Assembly: GCF_020567525.1 (NCBI RefSeq)
Contig: NZ_JAJCVI010000002.1
Location: forward strand, 620,001-684,000
Direction of reading: 5' to 3'
DNA from: Halorubellus salinus
GTDB lineage: Archaea; Halobacteriota; Halobacteria; Halobacteriales; Natrialbaceae
DNA length: 64,000 bases
Shown: positions 34,558-42,786 of the stretch, piece after piece
Layout: every line of letters starts with the position of its first letter
How positions within the stretch are numbered: position 1 is the first letter of the stretch
Notes under the pieces: model-generated
Databases searched by the model: none
The model's input: only the letters and a program-made list of their open reading frames with translations
Told to the model about the DNA's origin: nothing
Made by a program: the position numbers and the translations under genes

Positions 34558-36414
34558 CTAGTCCGCAGCCTCCATCGGCTCCTTGGCCTGCGCGATGAGC
34601 TCCTCGAGTTCCGCACCCGTCGGCTCGTTGTTCAGGAGCACGTCGATGGGGAGCGTCGGCGCTCCGTCGACGAGGTTCTCGAGGAGCACGAGGCGTTCGC
34701 GAGCACGCGACATCCCGACGTAGAACACGCGGCGTTCGTTGTCCGTCAACATCGGGACCGGACTCGTCGTCTTCGTGAACTCGCGCCCACCCGGGACCTC
34801 CTCGGGGTCCGCGGTCGCCGCCATCTGCTCGACGACCTTCTCCGTGAGGTCCGTCGCCACGAACACGTGGTCGGCCTCGCGACCCTTCGCCGAGTGGATC
34901 GTCCCCAGACGAACCGTGTCGCGGGGCAGCCCGTGGTAGTCCGGGCTCGCGAAGTACGCCTTCATCGTCTTCTTCTGGAACGACGTCACCTTCCGCACCA
35001 TGTCCGACGCCGACGCCGGCCCCGGCATGAACGGCGCGTGATCCTTCACGACGTCCACGGGGACGTCCAGGTTCGTCAGGTCCTCCACGCCCGCCTCCTC
35101 CTCCATCTCGTCGATCGTATCGAAGAGGTCGTCGCGCTCGTTCGTCCCGAACGCCGAGTCCTGAAGCATGTCCGCGAGCCGCCGCGCCTGCAGGCCGTTG
35201 ACGGACTCGCCCTCGTCGACGCGCTCGACCGCGGTCACGTAGTCGTCGAGGCGGTCCGTCCACATCCGCTGATCAGTGAGGCACTTGAAGGGAATGCCCT
35301 CCGTGATGAACTCGTCGATGAACTGGAACATCTGGTAGCGCGCCCGGAACAGGAGCATCACCGTCTCGGGGTCGTCGTCGTCCATCGTCTCGTCGACCGT
35401 CCGCCGGACGTTCCGGACGAGGTCGAGCATCGACGGCCGCTGCACCGCCTCGACGACACCGCCCTCCTTCCGGGGCTTCAGGTCCTTGTCCTGGCGCTTC
35501 GAGATGTGTCGGATCTCGCGGTTCACGACGTTCAGGACGTTCGAGGGAAGGCGATACGAGTTCGGGAGGATGACGTCCTCGTCCGGGTCCGCTTCGAGCA
35601 AGAGGTCCGGGTCCGCGCCCTGCCACGCGTACACGACCTGGTCGTCGTCGCCCGCGATGAGGATTCCCGTCATGTGCGGTTTCCACTCCTCGTACACCTC
35701 GTGCTGGAGCTTCGTGATGTCCTGGAACTCGTCGATGACGAGGTACTCGACGTTCGGGAGCAACGACCGCTGTTTGACGCGTTCGAGCATGTCCGCGAAC
35801 CCGATGACGCCGTGCTCGCCCTTGTACGACCGCCACCCGCGGATGGCGTCGGGGACGTCGATGCGGTCGTCGTCGCTCGGCCACGTCGGCGTGTACTTGT
35901 TACCCTCCTGCGCGTTCGGGTCGATCTCGGGCGGAAGCCGTACCTCCTCCTCGTTCCACTGGAAGGGGACGTCGTACCAGTCGGCGACGTCGCGGTTCGT
36001 GCGCTGCAGCCACTGACTGGTCGCGATGATCTTGTTCCCGATGGTCGTCGACCGCGCGGTCCGTCGTCCGGCACCGCCGTACTCGTCCTCGAACTCGAGG
36101 CCGAAGTCGTCGCAGAACTCCTCCTTGTCGTCCTCGCCGACGACGTCGCCCCGGGAGAGGTTCAGGAGGTCGTACGCTTTCGCGTGCATCGTGCAGACGT
36201 TCCCCTGGAGCGCTCGCGGGTTCTCGTCGAGTCGTTCGGCGAGCCGTTCGCGGATCTCGGCGGCGGCGGCACGCGTGTAGGAGACCACGAGGATGTCGCG
36301 GAATTCGACGTCGTCGTCTTCGAGGATGCCTTCGACCTTGTCGAGGAGGGCGGTCGTCTTCCCGCTGCCGGGACCACCGAACAGTCGGGTGAGTGTCGCG
36401 TCCGAGTCGGTCAT
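34558..36414 (-). CDS. UvrD/Rep-type superfamily 1 DNA helicase
   Basis: A 618-residue SF1A helicase. Walker A is at LFGGPGSGKTT (start of the protein), motif Ia/Ib around VSYTRAAAAEIRERLAE, Walker B/motif II at VIDEFQD, motif III at GDDDQVVYAWQGAD, motif V near TIHSAKGREADHVFVA and motif VI at VFYVGMSRARE. An internal region between motifs III and V is longer than in bacterial UvrD. It should translocate 3'-5' in repair or restart. The start at MTDSDATL is preferred to the ATG three codons upstream. It is the promoter-proximal gene of the pair with the M24-like gene. Confidence 0.93.
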   Translation of the reverse strand: MTDSDATLTRLFGGPGSGKTTALLDKVEGILEDDDVEFRDILVVSYTRAAAAEIRERLAERLDENPRALQGNVCTMHAKAYDLLNLSRGDVVGEDDKEEFCDDFGLEFEDEYGGAGRRTARSTTIGNKIIATSQWLQRTNRDVADWYDVPFQWNEEEVRLPPEIDPNAQEGNKYTPTWPSDDDRIDVPDAIRGWRSYKGEHGVIGFADMLERVKQRSLLPNVEYLVIDEFQDITKLQHEVYEEWKPHMTGILIAGDDDQVVYAWQGADPDLLLEADPDEDVILPNSYRLPSNVLNVVNREIRHISKRQDKDLKPRKEGGVVEAVQRPSMLDLVRNVRRTVDETMDDDDPETVMLLFRARYQMFQFIDEFITEGIPFKCLTDQRMWTDRLDDYVTAVERVDEGESVNGLQARRLADMLQDSAFGTNERDDLFDTIDEMEEEAGVEDLTNLDVPVDVVKDHAPFMPGPASASDMVRKVTSFQKKTMKAYFASPDYHGLPRDTVRLGTIHSAKGREADHVFVATDLTEKVVEQMAATADPEEVPGGREFTKTTSPVPMLTDNERRVFYVGMSRARERLVLLENLVDGAPTLPIDVLLNNEPTGAELEELIAQAKEPMEAAD

Positions 36415-36435
36415 TGTACCCACACTGGGCCCGAA

Positions 36436-36447
36436 CGTTCATAAGGA
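36436..36447 (-). promoter_or_regulatory. TATA-like element of the helicase operon
   Basis: On the minus strand CCTTATGAACG is centred about 28 bases upstream of the helicase ATG at 36414. Confidence 0.45.
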
Positions 36448-36549
36448 CCGTGGGTTCGGTGGAGTGGGGTCAACGCGTCGCTAGATGCCGGACGAGGAGA
36501 AGGTCCCGGGGTCGGTCGACGAGCGATACGGGGCTGTCCCTGGACGATG

Positions 36550-36720
36550 CTAGTTGTTGCGCGGAGAGCGGGCTTCGCGCACGTCGCTACCGTCGCGGAT
36601 CTTGTCCTTGCAGTCCGGGCATACTCGGGGGTTCTCGACGCCCCGAGGTGTGAACACCCGGGCGTATGCATCCGTGACGAAGGACCCGCAGTTTTGACAT
36701 TCCGGCATTTGGAACTCCAT
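36550..36720 (-). CDS. zinc-finger micro-protein (rubredoxin-like knuckles)
   Basis: Read directly from the minus strand: 56 residues beginning MEFQMPECQNCGSFVTDAYA and ending in a tail with SDVREARSPRNN. It has two CxxC knuckles (ECQNCG and VCPDCK) and a conserved-looking RVFTPRGVENPR between them. This matches a widespread haloarchaeal single-zinc-finger type (I believe DUF7563, not certain). Such proteins affect motility, biofilm or stress traits when deleted in Haloferax. The internal ATG at codon 5 (MPECQNCG) is a plausible alternative start. An AT-rich stretch (ATTAATACAGATTATT) lies directly upstream. Confidence 0.85.
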   Translation of the reverse strand: MEFQMPECQNCGSFVTDAYARVFTPRGVENPRVCPDCKDKIRDGSDVREARSPRNN

Positions 36721-36891
36721 CTTCCTGTAGGGGAATAATCTGTATTAATGGTACCGCCGCTCGTGGTAGGCTGGCGCAATAGCCACCAGTTACCACCAGT
36801 GGAATCGGGCGAGGACGCGGGATTAGGGTCGGTTCGTTCCGCCCCCGTCGCCCTGGGAAAATCGGTTCGGACGCGGTCCTGGCTTGCTCAG

Positions 36892-37068
36892 TCAGGGCTC
36901 CCAGCTGCAGACGCTGCACGCGGCGGCACCGTCGTCGTGGAGCGCCATGCACTCTGGGCACTGGAGCTTGTTATAGTTTCGTTCCCACCCTACCGGTTCC
37001 GTCTCGTGACCGCGGTTCTCGAGGAATTGGTCGAACACGTCGTCACCGGTATCGGGTGCGGACGCCAT
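36892..37068 (-). CDS. zinc-finger micro-protein (HVO_0416-like)
   Basis: Read directly from the minus strand: 58 residues beginning MASAPDTGDDVFDQFLENRG. The helix is followed by the conserved-looking EPVGWERNYNKLQCPEC and a second knuckle ACSVCSWEP. Four Cys in two CxxC pairs give one zinc site. It resembles the HVO_0416-type zinc-finger family of haloarchaea (family name from memory). It lies 172 bases upstream of another zinc micro-gene on the same strand and divergent from ubaA. The role is unknown. Confidence 0.85.
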   Translation of the reverse strand: MASAPDTGDDVFDQFLENRGHETEPVGWERNYNKLQCPECMALHDDGAAACSVCSWEP

Positions 37069-37161
37069 ATGTCACGGTAACGCATGGCAGGCATATAAAG
37101 TATGCTCCTACGACAGTTCGCGAGACGAATCGGCAGGGAGTCGACAACCACCGGGGAACCA

Positions 37162-37210
37162 CCCACAGGCAGCGCCCGAGCGGAAACCGCCCACGGGCAG
37201 CGCCCGAGCG
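37162..37210. repeat. imperfect direct repeat upstream of ubaA
   Basis: Two 21-bp copies of CCCAC(A/G)GGCAGCGCCCGAGC, period 28, lie at 37162-37182 and 37190-37210, about 60 bases upstream of the ubaA start. Unlike most repeats in this window they are upstream of a gene. Confidence 0.65.
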
Positions 37211-37266
37211 TGGTTCGACGACGGCGGACCCGCGGACGTAAGTTCCTCCGTGCGGTATCCCCGACC

Positions 37267-38082
37267 GTGAGCGACCTGAACCTGGACGCGACGCAGCTCG
37301 ACCGGTACTCCCGGCACGTCATCATGGACGAGGTCGGACCCGGCGGGCAGGCGGCGCTGCTCGACGCGAGCGTCCTCGTCGTCGGCGCCGGTGGGCTCGG
37401 CGCACCCGTCCTCCAGTACCTCGCCGCCGCCGGCGTCGGGCGGCTCGGTATCGCGGACGACGACGTCGTGGAGCGCTCGAACCTCCAGCGGCAGGTCGTC
37501 CACGCGGACGCCGACGTCGGCCGCCCGAAGGTCGACAGCGCCCGCGAGTTCGTCGAGGCCCTCAATCCGGACGTCGCCGTCGACACCCACCAGACCAGGG
37601 TCGACCGCGACACCGTCTCGGACCTGGTCGACGACCACGACGTGGTCGTGGACGCGAGCGACAACTTCGCGACGCGGTACCTCCTGAACGACGCGTGCGT
37701 CCTCGCGGACACGCCGCTCTGTCACGGTGCAATCTACAAGTTCGAGGGCCAGGCGACGACGGTTCCGGCGGGCGGTGCACCCTGTTACCGATGCCTGTTC
37801 CCCGAACCCCCCGAGCCCGGAACGGTCCCTGACTGCGCGACGACGGGCGTCCTTGGCGTCCTCCCCGGCACCATCGGTGCCGTGCAGGCGACCGAGGCCG
37901 TCAAGCTCGTCACCGGCATCGGCGACCCCCTCCACGGGCGGATGTTCACGTACGACGCCGCCGACCTCTCGGCCGACGAGGTCCCCTACCGCGCGAACCC
38001 CGACTGTCCGGTCTGCGGCGACGACCCCGTCGACTCCGTCGCGAGCCAGACCTACCAGGAGACCTGCGTCGTCTCCGAGTGA
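37267..38082 (+). CDS. ubaA: E1-like SAMP-activating enzyme UbaA (MoeB/ThiF family)
   Basis: A 271-residue adenylyltransferase. The ATP-binding loop is VVGAGGLGAPVLQ, the catalytic Cys is Cys190 in VPDCATTGVLG and the structural zinc is held by Cys173/176 (CYRC) and Cys247/250 (CPVC). In Haloferax UbaA activates the ubiquitin-like SAMPs for protein conjugation (sampylation), tRNA thiolation and molybdopterin sulfur transfer. A GTG start at VSDLNLDATQLDRYSRH gives the expected N terminus; the longer upstream reading is Arg-rich and unlikely. The SAMP genes themselves are not in the window. Confidence 0.95.
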   Translation: MSDLNLDATQLDRYSRHVIMDEVGPGGQAALLDASVLVVGAGGLGAPVLQYLAAAGVGRLGIADDDVVERSNLQRQVVHADADVGRPKVDSAREFVEALNPDVAVDTHQTRVDRDTVSDLVDDHDVVVDASDNFATRYLLNDACVLADTPLCHGAIYKFEGQATTVPAGGAPCYRCLFPEPPEPGTVPDCATTGVLGVLPGTIGAVQATEAVKLVTGIGDPLHGRMFTYDAADLSADEVPYRANPDCPVCGDDPVDSVASQTYQETCVVSE

Positions 38083-38129
38083 GCGCGTCTCTCGGCGGTT
38101 TCCGACGAGCCGTCCCCCGGCCCACCAGA

Positions 38130-38141
38130 AGTTTTAAATTC
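38130..38141 (+). promoter_or_regulatory. TATA element of the ICMT-like gene
   Basis: A clear AGTTTTAAATTCC is centred about 28 bases before the ATG at 38164. It is one of the strongest TATA boxes in the window, separating this gene from ubaA. Confidence 0.6.
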
Positions 38142-38163
38142 CAACACTTTGTGCCCGGAACCG

Positions 38164-38757
38164 ATGCTCGAGCTCGTCGCGTTCGCTGTCGGTGGCGCGT
38201 GCGTCCTCGCACTGTTCGCGATCATGGTGGTGACGTTCGTCTCGGACGTCAGGCTCTGGCCACCAGGCGACGACGACCGCAAGTTCAAGCTGTACGTGAC
38301 GTTCTCGCGGACGTTCCTCCTCGCGTTCCTCGCGACGACCGCACTCGACTGGGGCGGCACCTGGCTCCCGGTGTCGGGCGTCGCTCGGGACGCCCCGGGC
38401 GCCCTCTTGCTCGTCGCCGGCGTCGCGCTCCTCCTCAAGTCCGGGAAGGACCTCGGTGGAGACGCGACGAAGGGCCAGGCAGACGAGTTGCAGACCGACG
38501 GCCTCTACCGGTACTCGCGGAACCCCCAGAACCTCGCGTACCTCGTCTTCTTCGCCTCGCTCGCCGTGCTCTCGAACTCGACGCTCGTCGCCGCCCTCGC
38601 CGCTGGCGCGACCGCGTTCATGCTGCTGCAGGCCGTCGTCGAGGAGCCCTGGCTCCGCGAGACCTACGGCGAGGCGTACCTCGCATACCGCGAGCGCGTC
38701 CCCCGCTTCGTCGGCCTGCAGTCGGTCACGCGCGCCGTCGCGACGCTCCGCGACTGA
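38164..38757 (+). CDS. isoprenylcysteine carboxyl methyltransferase-like membrane protein
   Basis: A 197-residue integral membrane protein with about five helices. The ICMT/PEMT signature is in the C-terminal half: TDGLYRYSRNPQNLAYLVFF (the RxPxY-like core) and, later, EEPWLRETYGEAYLAYRERV, the cofactor-binding motif of this superfamily. It should methylate a membrane-associated substrate with S-adenosylmethionine; prenylcysteine itself is not established in archaea. The start at MLELVAF fits the TATA spacing. Adjacent to ubaA but with its own promoter. Confidence 0.88.
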   Translation: MLELVAFAVGGACVLALFAIMVVTFVSDVRLWPPGDDDRKFKLYVTFSRTFLLAFLATTALDWGGTWLPVSGVARDAPGALLLVAGVALLLKSGKDLGGDATKGQADELQTDGLYRYSRNPQNLAYLVFFASLAVLSNSTLVAALAAGATAFMLLQAVVEEPWLRETYGEAYLAYRERVPRFVGLQSVTRAVATLRD

Positions 38758-38856
38758 CCGACCCGTCCTCGCGACCGACAGCAGCGACCGCCCGGCGCGT
38801 CCCGTGCTCGCGAGTGTCAGTACGAGATTATCTCCTTGGCACGCGTATTCCCGCGC

Positions 38857-39705
38857 ATGAGTCCCCGTGCACCTCACACCTCCAGTTCCATCGACCGCCG
38901 GCGCTTCCTCGCCGGAACCGCGACCATCGGCGCGGTCGCGCTCGCCGGGTGCATCTCGACGAGCGCCGGTATCTCGAACGGCTCGAAGTCGGCGCTGTAC
39001 GCCGTCCCCGAGGGTCGCTCGCTTCGCGTCGTCGCCGAGAACGGCGACGTGCGCGTGCTCGCCGACGACAGCCTCGACCGCGTGAAGGTGCGGTCGACCG
39101 TCGCGTCGAACGGCCTCGGGAACCCGCTGGACAGCGCGCCCGTCGAGACCGCCATCGAGAACGACCGGTACGTGATTCACGCGCGAGCGGAGCGCGACGG
39201 GTTCCTCGGCGGACGCGTCAGCCACGACGTCGAGGTCCGCGTCCCCGCCGGGGTCCGCGTCGACCGCGTCGAAACCGCGAACGGGCGCGTCCACGTCTCC
39301 GGCGTCGCGGGCGACGTCCACGCGTCCTCGCGGAACGGCGACGTCGCGGCGTCGAGCGTCGACGGCGTCGTCAGCCTGGAGTCCGAGAACGGCGACGTCA
39401 CCGCGAGCGCGACTCGCGGCGTCGCGGAGGCGAGGACGGGGAACGGCGACGTCCTCGTCGACCTGGTCGCGCTCGACCGCGACGCGACGCTCCGCTCGGG
39501 GAACGGCGACGTCACCGTCAGGGTCGACCCCGCGCTCGCTGCACGCGTCGACCTCTCGACCGACAACGGCCGCGTCCGCGTCGTCGACGTCGCGGTCGAC
39601 GCGGACGTCGACGAGCGCCGGCACGTCCGGGGTCGCATCGGCGACGGCACCCACCGCATCACCGCACGCACCGGGAACGGCGACGTCCGCCTCGAAGCGT
39701 ACTGA
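38857..39705 (+). CDS. DUF4097-like lipoprotein
   Basis: A 282-residue Tat lipoprotein: twin-arginine motif DRRRFLAGTAT and lipobox ALAGC. The mature part is a beta-helix-like stack of repeats with the shared core (N/T)GDV (SRNGDVAAS, SENGDVTAS, RTGNGDVLVD, RSGNGDVTVR), typical of the DUF4097/adhesin-like domain. It probably faces outside. The domain is of unknown function; it often accompanies membrane or regulatory partners in bacteria. The start is the ATG that yields the Tat signal, 21 bases inside the longer frame. Confidence 0.85.
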   Translation: MSPRAPHTSSSIDRRRFLAGTATIGAVALAGCISTSAGISNGSKSALYAVPEGRSLRVVAENGDVRVLADDSLDRVKVRSTVASNGLGNPLDSAPVETAIENDRYVIHARAERDGFLGGRVSHDVEVRVPAGVRVDRVETANGRVHVSGVAGDVHASSRNGDVAASSVDGVVSLESENGDVTASATRGVAEARTGNGDVLVDLVALDRDATLRSGNGDVTVRVDPALAARVDLSTDNGRVRVVDVAVDADVDERRHVRGRIGDGTHRITARTGNGDVRLEAY

Positions 39706-39735
39706 CGTCACCGGCTCGCCCGGCTTGCCGTCCGT

Positions 39736-40671
39736 TCAGGCCTCCGCACGTAGTTCAGCGAGCGGGCGCGCCGCGTCGCGCGGTGGGGCGTCGAACGCGT
39801 CCGGCCAGAGCATCGCGGCGACGTGCTCGACGGTGTCGACGATACGCGGGCCGGGCCGGTTCGCGTAGTGGTGGCCGTCGAGCGCCCACGTCCGCCCTGA
39901 CTCGACCGCGGTGAGGTCACTCCAGCCGTCGTGCCCGGTGAGCGCGTCCAGGTCGCGTGCGGTCTGGTCGAGCCCGAACCCGCAGGGTGCCGCGATGGCG
40001 ACCTCCGGGTCGTACTCGCGGACCTCCTCGAACTCGCGTGGCCGCGCCGATTCGCCGGGGTCGACCATCCCGTACTTGCCACCCGCCGCCTCGACCACGT
40101 CCGGCATCCAGTGCCCCGCGACCATCACGGGGTCGAGCCAGTCGAAGATGGCGACGCGCGGACGCTCCTTGTCCGTCTCCTCGCAGTGGGTCGCGACGCG
40201 CTCGCGGACTCCCTCGACGCGCTCGCGGAGCCCCGTTGCGACCTCGCGGGCCTCGGCCTCGCGACCGACCGCCGCGCCGACGCGCTCGACGTCACCGACG
40301 ACGTCCTCGAGCCGATGCGGGTCGGTCGTCACGACCTCGGGGTTCGCGTCGATGCGCTCGACGGCGTCCTCCACCAGCACCGAATCGACCGCGCACACGT
40401 CACAGATACCCTGCGTCACCACGACGTCCGGGTCCAGGTCGTCGAGGACGTCCACGCGGATGCCGTAGACGCCCTCGCCCGACGATTCCGCCTCGGCGAC
40501 CTGCGCGTTGATCTCGGCGCTGTCGGCCTCCGGGTCGACGTTCGCGTAGTTCACCGCCGGCAGCTCCGCTGCCTCGGGTGGATAGTCGCACTCGTGACTG
40601 ACGCCGACGGGCTCGACCCCCACGGCGTACAGTATCTCCGTCGCCGACGGCAGCAACGACACGACGTTCAT
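39736..40671 (-). CDS. cobalamin-binding (BtuF-type) solute-binding fold protein
   Basis: A 311-residue protein of the BtuF/helical-backbone binding family: VVSLLPSATEILYAVGVEPV is the conserved N terminus. TQGICDVCAVD, with its Cys pair, and the C-terminal HHYANRPGPRIVDTVEHVAAM also fit. It has no signal peptide, so it is cytoplasmic; proteins of this type are often labelled cobalamin-binding protein and may act in corrinoid or haem handling instead of import. No BtuC/BtuD genes are adjacent. Confidence 0.85.
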   Translation of the reverse strand: MNVVSLLPSATEILYAVGVEPVGVSHECDYPPEAAELPAVNYANVDPEADSAEINAQVAEAESSGEGVYGIRVDVLDDLDPDVVVTQGICDVCAVDSVLVEDAVERIDANPEVVTTDPHRLEDVVGDVERVGAAVGREAEAREVATGLRERVEGVRERVATHCEETDKERPRVAIFDWLDPVMVAGHWMPDVVEAAGGKYGMVDPGESARPREFEEVREYDPEVAIAAPCGFGLDQTARDLDALTGHDGWSDLTAVESGRTWALDGHHYANRPGPRIVDTVEHVAAMLWPDAFDAPPRDAARPLAELRAEA

Positions 40672-40746
40672 GCCCGCGATTTGGACGTGGAGTCACAAAA
40701 CGCCACGCGTTCGCACGTCCCCGGGATCAACGCCAGCGTGCCGCCG

Positions 40747-40838
40747 CGTCACCGCGTCAGGCCGACTGCCTCGCGGAGTGCGTCACCGCGTCAGGCCGAC
40801 TGCCTCGCGGAGTGCGTCATCGCGTCAGGCCGATGACG
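40747..40838. repeat. three-copy 34-bp repeat at a gene end
   Basis: Units start at 40747, 40781 and 40815; the first two are identical and the third is partial, changing CACC to CATC. On the minus strand the third copy includes the last codons (IGLTR) and stop of the small membrane protein at 40817-41035. The period is not a multiple of three. No spacers. Confidence 0.93.
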
Positions 40839-41035
40839 CTGAACGCGAGGCCCGCGACGACGAGCGGCCAGAGGTCGGGGAGGACGACGCCGACGAGGCT
40901 GACGTGGATACCGAACAGGATGAGCTTCGGGCCGGTGAGCAGGCGCTCGTCGGCGCGCTCGGCCTTCGCGGCGCGCACCCGGGAGAGCGGGGACTCACCG
41001 GCGCGCTCGGGCGAATCCGATGACGACTCTGCCAT
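40817..41035 (-). CDS. small two-span membrane protein with duplicated 3' end
   Basis: A 72-residue protein with a hydrophilic N-terminal half (MAESSSDSPERAGESPL) and two hydrophobic segments (residues 39-55 and 56-68, ending SVIGLTR). The ATG is at 41035. It looks like a haloarchaeal hypothetical of the DUF7xxx kind. Its last codons and stop are triplicated immediately downstream (see the 34-bp repeat). Function unknown. Same strand as the following uncharacterised gene, 25 bases away. Confidence 0.65.
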   Translation of the reverse strand: MAESSSDSPERAGESPLSRVRAAKAERADERLLTGPKLILFGIHVSLVGVVLPDLWPLVVAGLAFSVIGLTR

Positions 41036-41060
41036 ACGCCCCGTAGCGAGCGCGTGCTTA

Positions 41061-42041
41061 TCAGTCTCCTCGTCGCGCTGCCCCGTACCGGACGGTGAGG
41101 AACGTGCGATCCCACAAGCACATCTCGTGGGTCGCGACGACTGCGTCCGCGCGGTCACCGTCCCGTCCATGCTCGCCGCCGAAGCCGCGGTCGACGGGGA
41201 GCGCTGCCGCGCGGTCGACGCCCGGCGCGGCCCTGTCACCGATTCCTCGGTCGGCCGATTCCGGGCCGGCGTCCGCTGGCCACACGCGGAACCGCTGGTG
41301 GGCCGGGAGCCGGTAGTCCGCGTTCCTGGTCGACCAGAACAGCCCCGGATGGCCCGGTGCGCGCGTCGTCAGGTCGACGCCGACGGCGTCGCGGTCGGCG
41401 AGCGCGAGCGCTCGCGGTTCGAGGACGGTCGAGAGCGTTCCGCCAGGGAGCGGGACCGCGACGTTCACGTACCGCCGGCCGTCGTGGACGTGCGACCCGT
41501 AGACGGCGACGAACACCGCCTCGCCGGTGTCGACGTCCGTTCGAATCCAGAATCGCGTGTCCTCGCGCGGGTCGACCACGTCCGCTGCAGCGGCGGCGTC
41601 CTCGTCGAACGCGTACAGGTCGCTCTCGACCACGCGGACGCGACCACGCTCGCGGGGACCGGGGAGGTTCAGCTGTTCGACGGCGCTCGTCACCGGCGCA
41701 GCGAGCGCCGCCCCTGCGCGGAACGGGCGATGCCACTCGGCGCTGACGGTCATCCGGTACTCGCTCGTGCGCTCGTAGAACCGCCGGACTGCGGGCGCGA
41801 CCCGCGAGATATCGAAGCCGTCGCGAGCGAACGCGTCCAGGTCGTCCAGCTCGCCGCCGACGCGGTCGCCCGCGAGCCCCGACCGCTCGTGGAAGTCCGC
41901 GCCGACGCGACCGCGCGAGCGGACGCGAGCCAGCGGGACGTCGTCGACGCGCGCCGCCGCCATGCGACGCCGACCGACCGCGGCGAGCGCCACGCCGACC
42001 GCGAGCGCGACCCCACCAGCGACCGCGCGACGTCCGTCCAT
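41061..42041 (-). CDS. conserved-looking haloarchaeal protein with N-terminal membrane segment
   Basis: A 326-residue protein with one hydrophobic segment near residues 4-24 (VAGGVALAVGVALAAVG), followed by a large soluble alpha/beta domain. That domain contains RFYERTSEYRMTVSAEWHRP, VESDLYAFDEDAAAA and GLFWSTRNADYRLPAHQRFR. It probably acts at the membrane. I cannot link it to a known enzyme. The ATG at 42041 begins the membrane segment; the 160 extra in-frame codons upstream run into the Rid gene on the other strand and are not used. Confidence 0.72.
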   Translation of the reverse strand: MDGRRAVAGGVALAVGVALAAVGRRRMAAARVDDVPLARVRSRGRVGADFHERSGLAGDRVGGELDDLDAFARDGFDISRVAPAVRRFYERTSEYRMTVSAEWHRPFRAGAALAAPVTSAVEQLNLPGPRERGRVRVVESDLYAFDEDAAAAADVVDPREDTRFWIRTDVDTGEAVFVAVYGSHVHDGRRYVNVAVPLPGGTLSTVLEPRALALADRDAVGVDLTTRAPGHPGLFWSTRNADYRLPAHQRFRVWPADAGPESADRGIGDRAAPGVDRAAALPVDRGFGGEHGRDGDRADAVVATHEMCLWDRTFLTVRYGAARRGD

Positions 42042-42098
42042 GTCCTCGCGTCCGCCCCACGAACCCAAAAGCGGGCGGGAACCGGCGACGACCCGCCA

Positions 42099-42108
42099 GT
42101 CTTTAAGA
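42099..42108 (+). promoter_or_regulatory. TATA element of the Rid gene
   Basis: The element GTCTTTAAGAGG is centred about 28 bases before the ATG at 42132. Confidence 0.55.
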
Positions 42109-42131
42109 GGCGTCCGGGAGTGGTCTCGCGC

Positions 42132-42509
42132 ATGAAGCGCATCATCAGCACGGACGACGCACCGGAAGCGGTCGGCGCGTACAGTCAGGCGACGACGAAC
42201 GGCGACCTCGTGTTCACCGCCGGCCAGATCCCGATGACGCCCGACGGCGAACTCCTCGACGACGAGGACATCACGACGCAGACCCGTCAGAGCCTCGAGA
42301 ACGTCCAGGGCATCCTCGAAGAGGAGGGTCTCACCATGGAGGACGTCCTCAAGGCGACCGTGTTCCTCGCGGACATCGACGACTTCGACGAGATGAACGC
42401 CGCGTACAAGGAGTACTTCGTCGACAACCCGCCGGCGCGCTCGGCGGTCCAGGCTGGCGCGCTCCCGAAGGGCGTCGGCGTCGAGATCGAGGTCATCGCC
42501 TCCGAGTGA
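42132..42509 (+). CDS. Rid-family 2-iminobutanoate/2-iminopropanoate deaminase
   Basis: A 125-residue RidA/YjgF-type protein: MKRIISTDDAPEAVGAYSQA is the family start, FTAGQIPMTPDGEL the substrate loop and PPARSAVQAGALPKGVGVEI the C-terminal signature with the conserved Arg. It hydrolyses reactive enamine/imine intermediates released by PLP enzymes such as threonine ammonia-lyase, also encoded in this window at 22.7-23.9 kb. The trimeric form is expected in the cytoplasm. The stop overlaps the ATG of the following small gene. Confidence 0.95.
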   Translation: MKRIISTDDAPEAVGAYSQATTNGDLVFTAGQIPMTPDGELLDDEDITTQTRQSLENVQGILEEEGLTMEDVLKATVFLADIDDFDEMNAAYKEYFVDNPPARSAVQAGALPKGVGVEIEVIASE

Positions 42510-42706
42510 TGGACGCGCGGACGAAGTCCGCACTCCTCTGGGGTGCCGTCGCCGCGCTCACGTTCCTCGTCCTCCACCAGGGGTACGTCCTCCTCGGGAA
42601 CACCGGCATCGGGCTCCTCCCCGCCGTCGGCGTCGCCGTCGTGGTCGGCGTCGTCGCGACGGGCGCGAGCTACGTCGGGGAACGCAGACTCCGTTCCCGC
42701 GAGTAG
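42509..42706 (+). CDS. small two-span membrane protein coupled to the Rid gene
   Basis: A 65-residue protein starting MDARTKSALLWGAVAALTF, with two hydrophobic helices (8-28 and 33-53) and a basic tail (GERRLRSRE). The ATG overlaps the Rid stop in TGATG, so it is translationally coupled. A GTG one codon upstream is also possible. Unknown function. Confidence 0.7.
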   Translation: MDARTKSALLWGAVAALTFLVLHQGYVLLGNTGIGLLPAVGVAVVVGVVATGASYVGERRLRSRE

Positions 42707-42786
42707 CGAACTGGACCCGCGGCGACCGCCCGCATCGCTCGTCGGCAGCCACAACGTTTTCCACGCGAACGCGAATCTGTCACCGA

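Noticed and set aside
37102-37266. N-terminal extension of UbaA from an ATG at 37102
   Set aside because: The extra 55 residues are Arg-rich, contain repeated non-coding sequence and precede the family's normal N terminus at the GTG.
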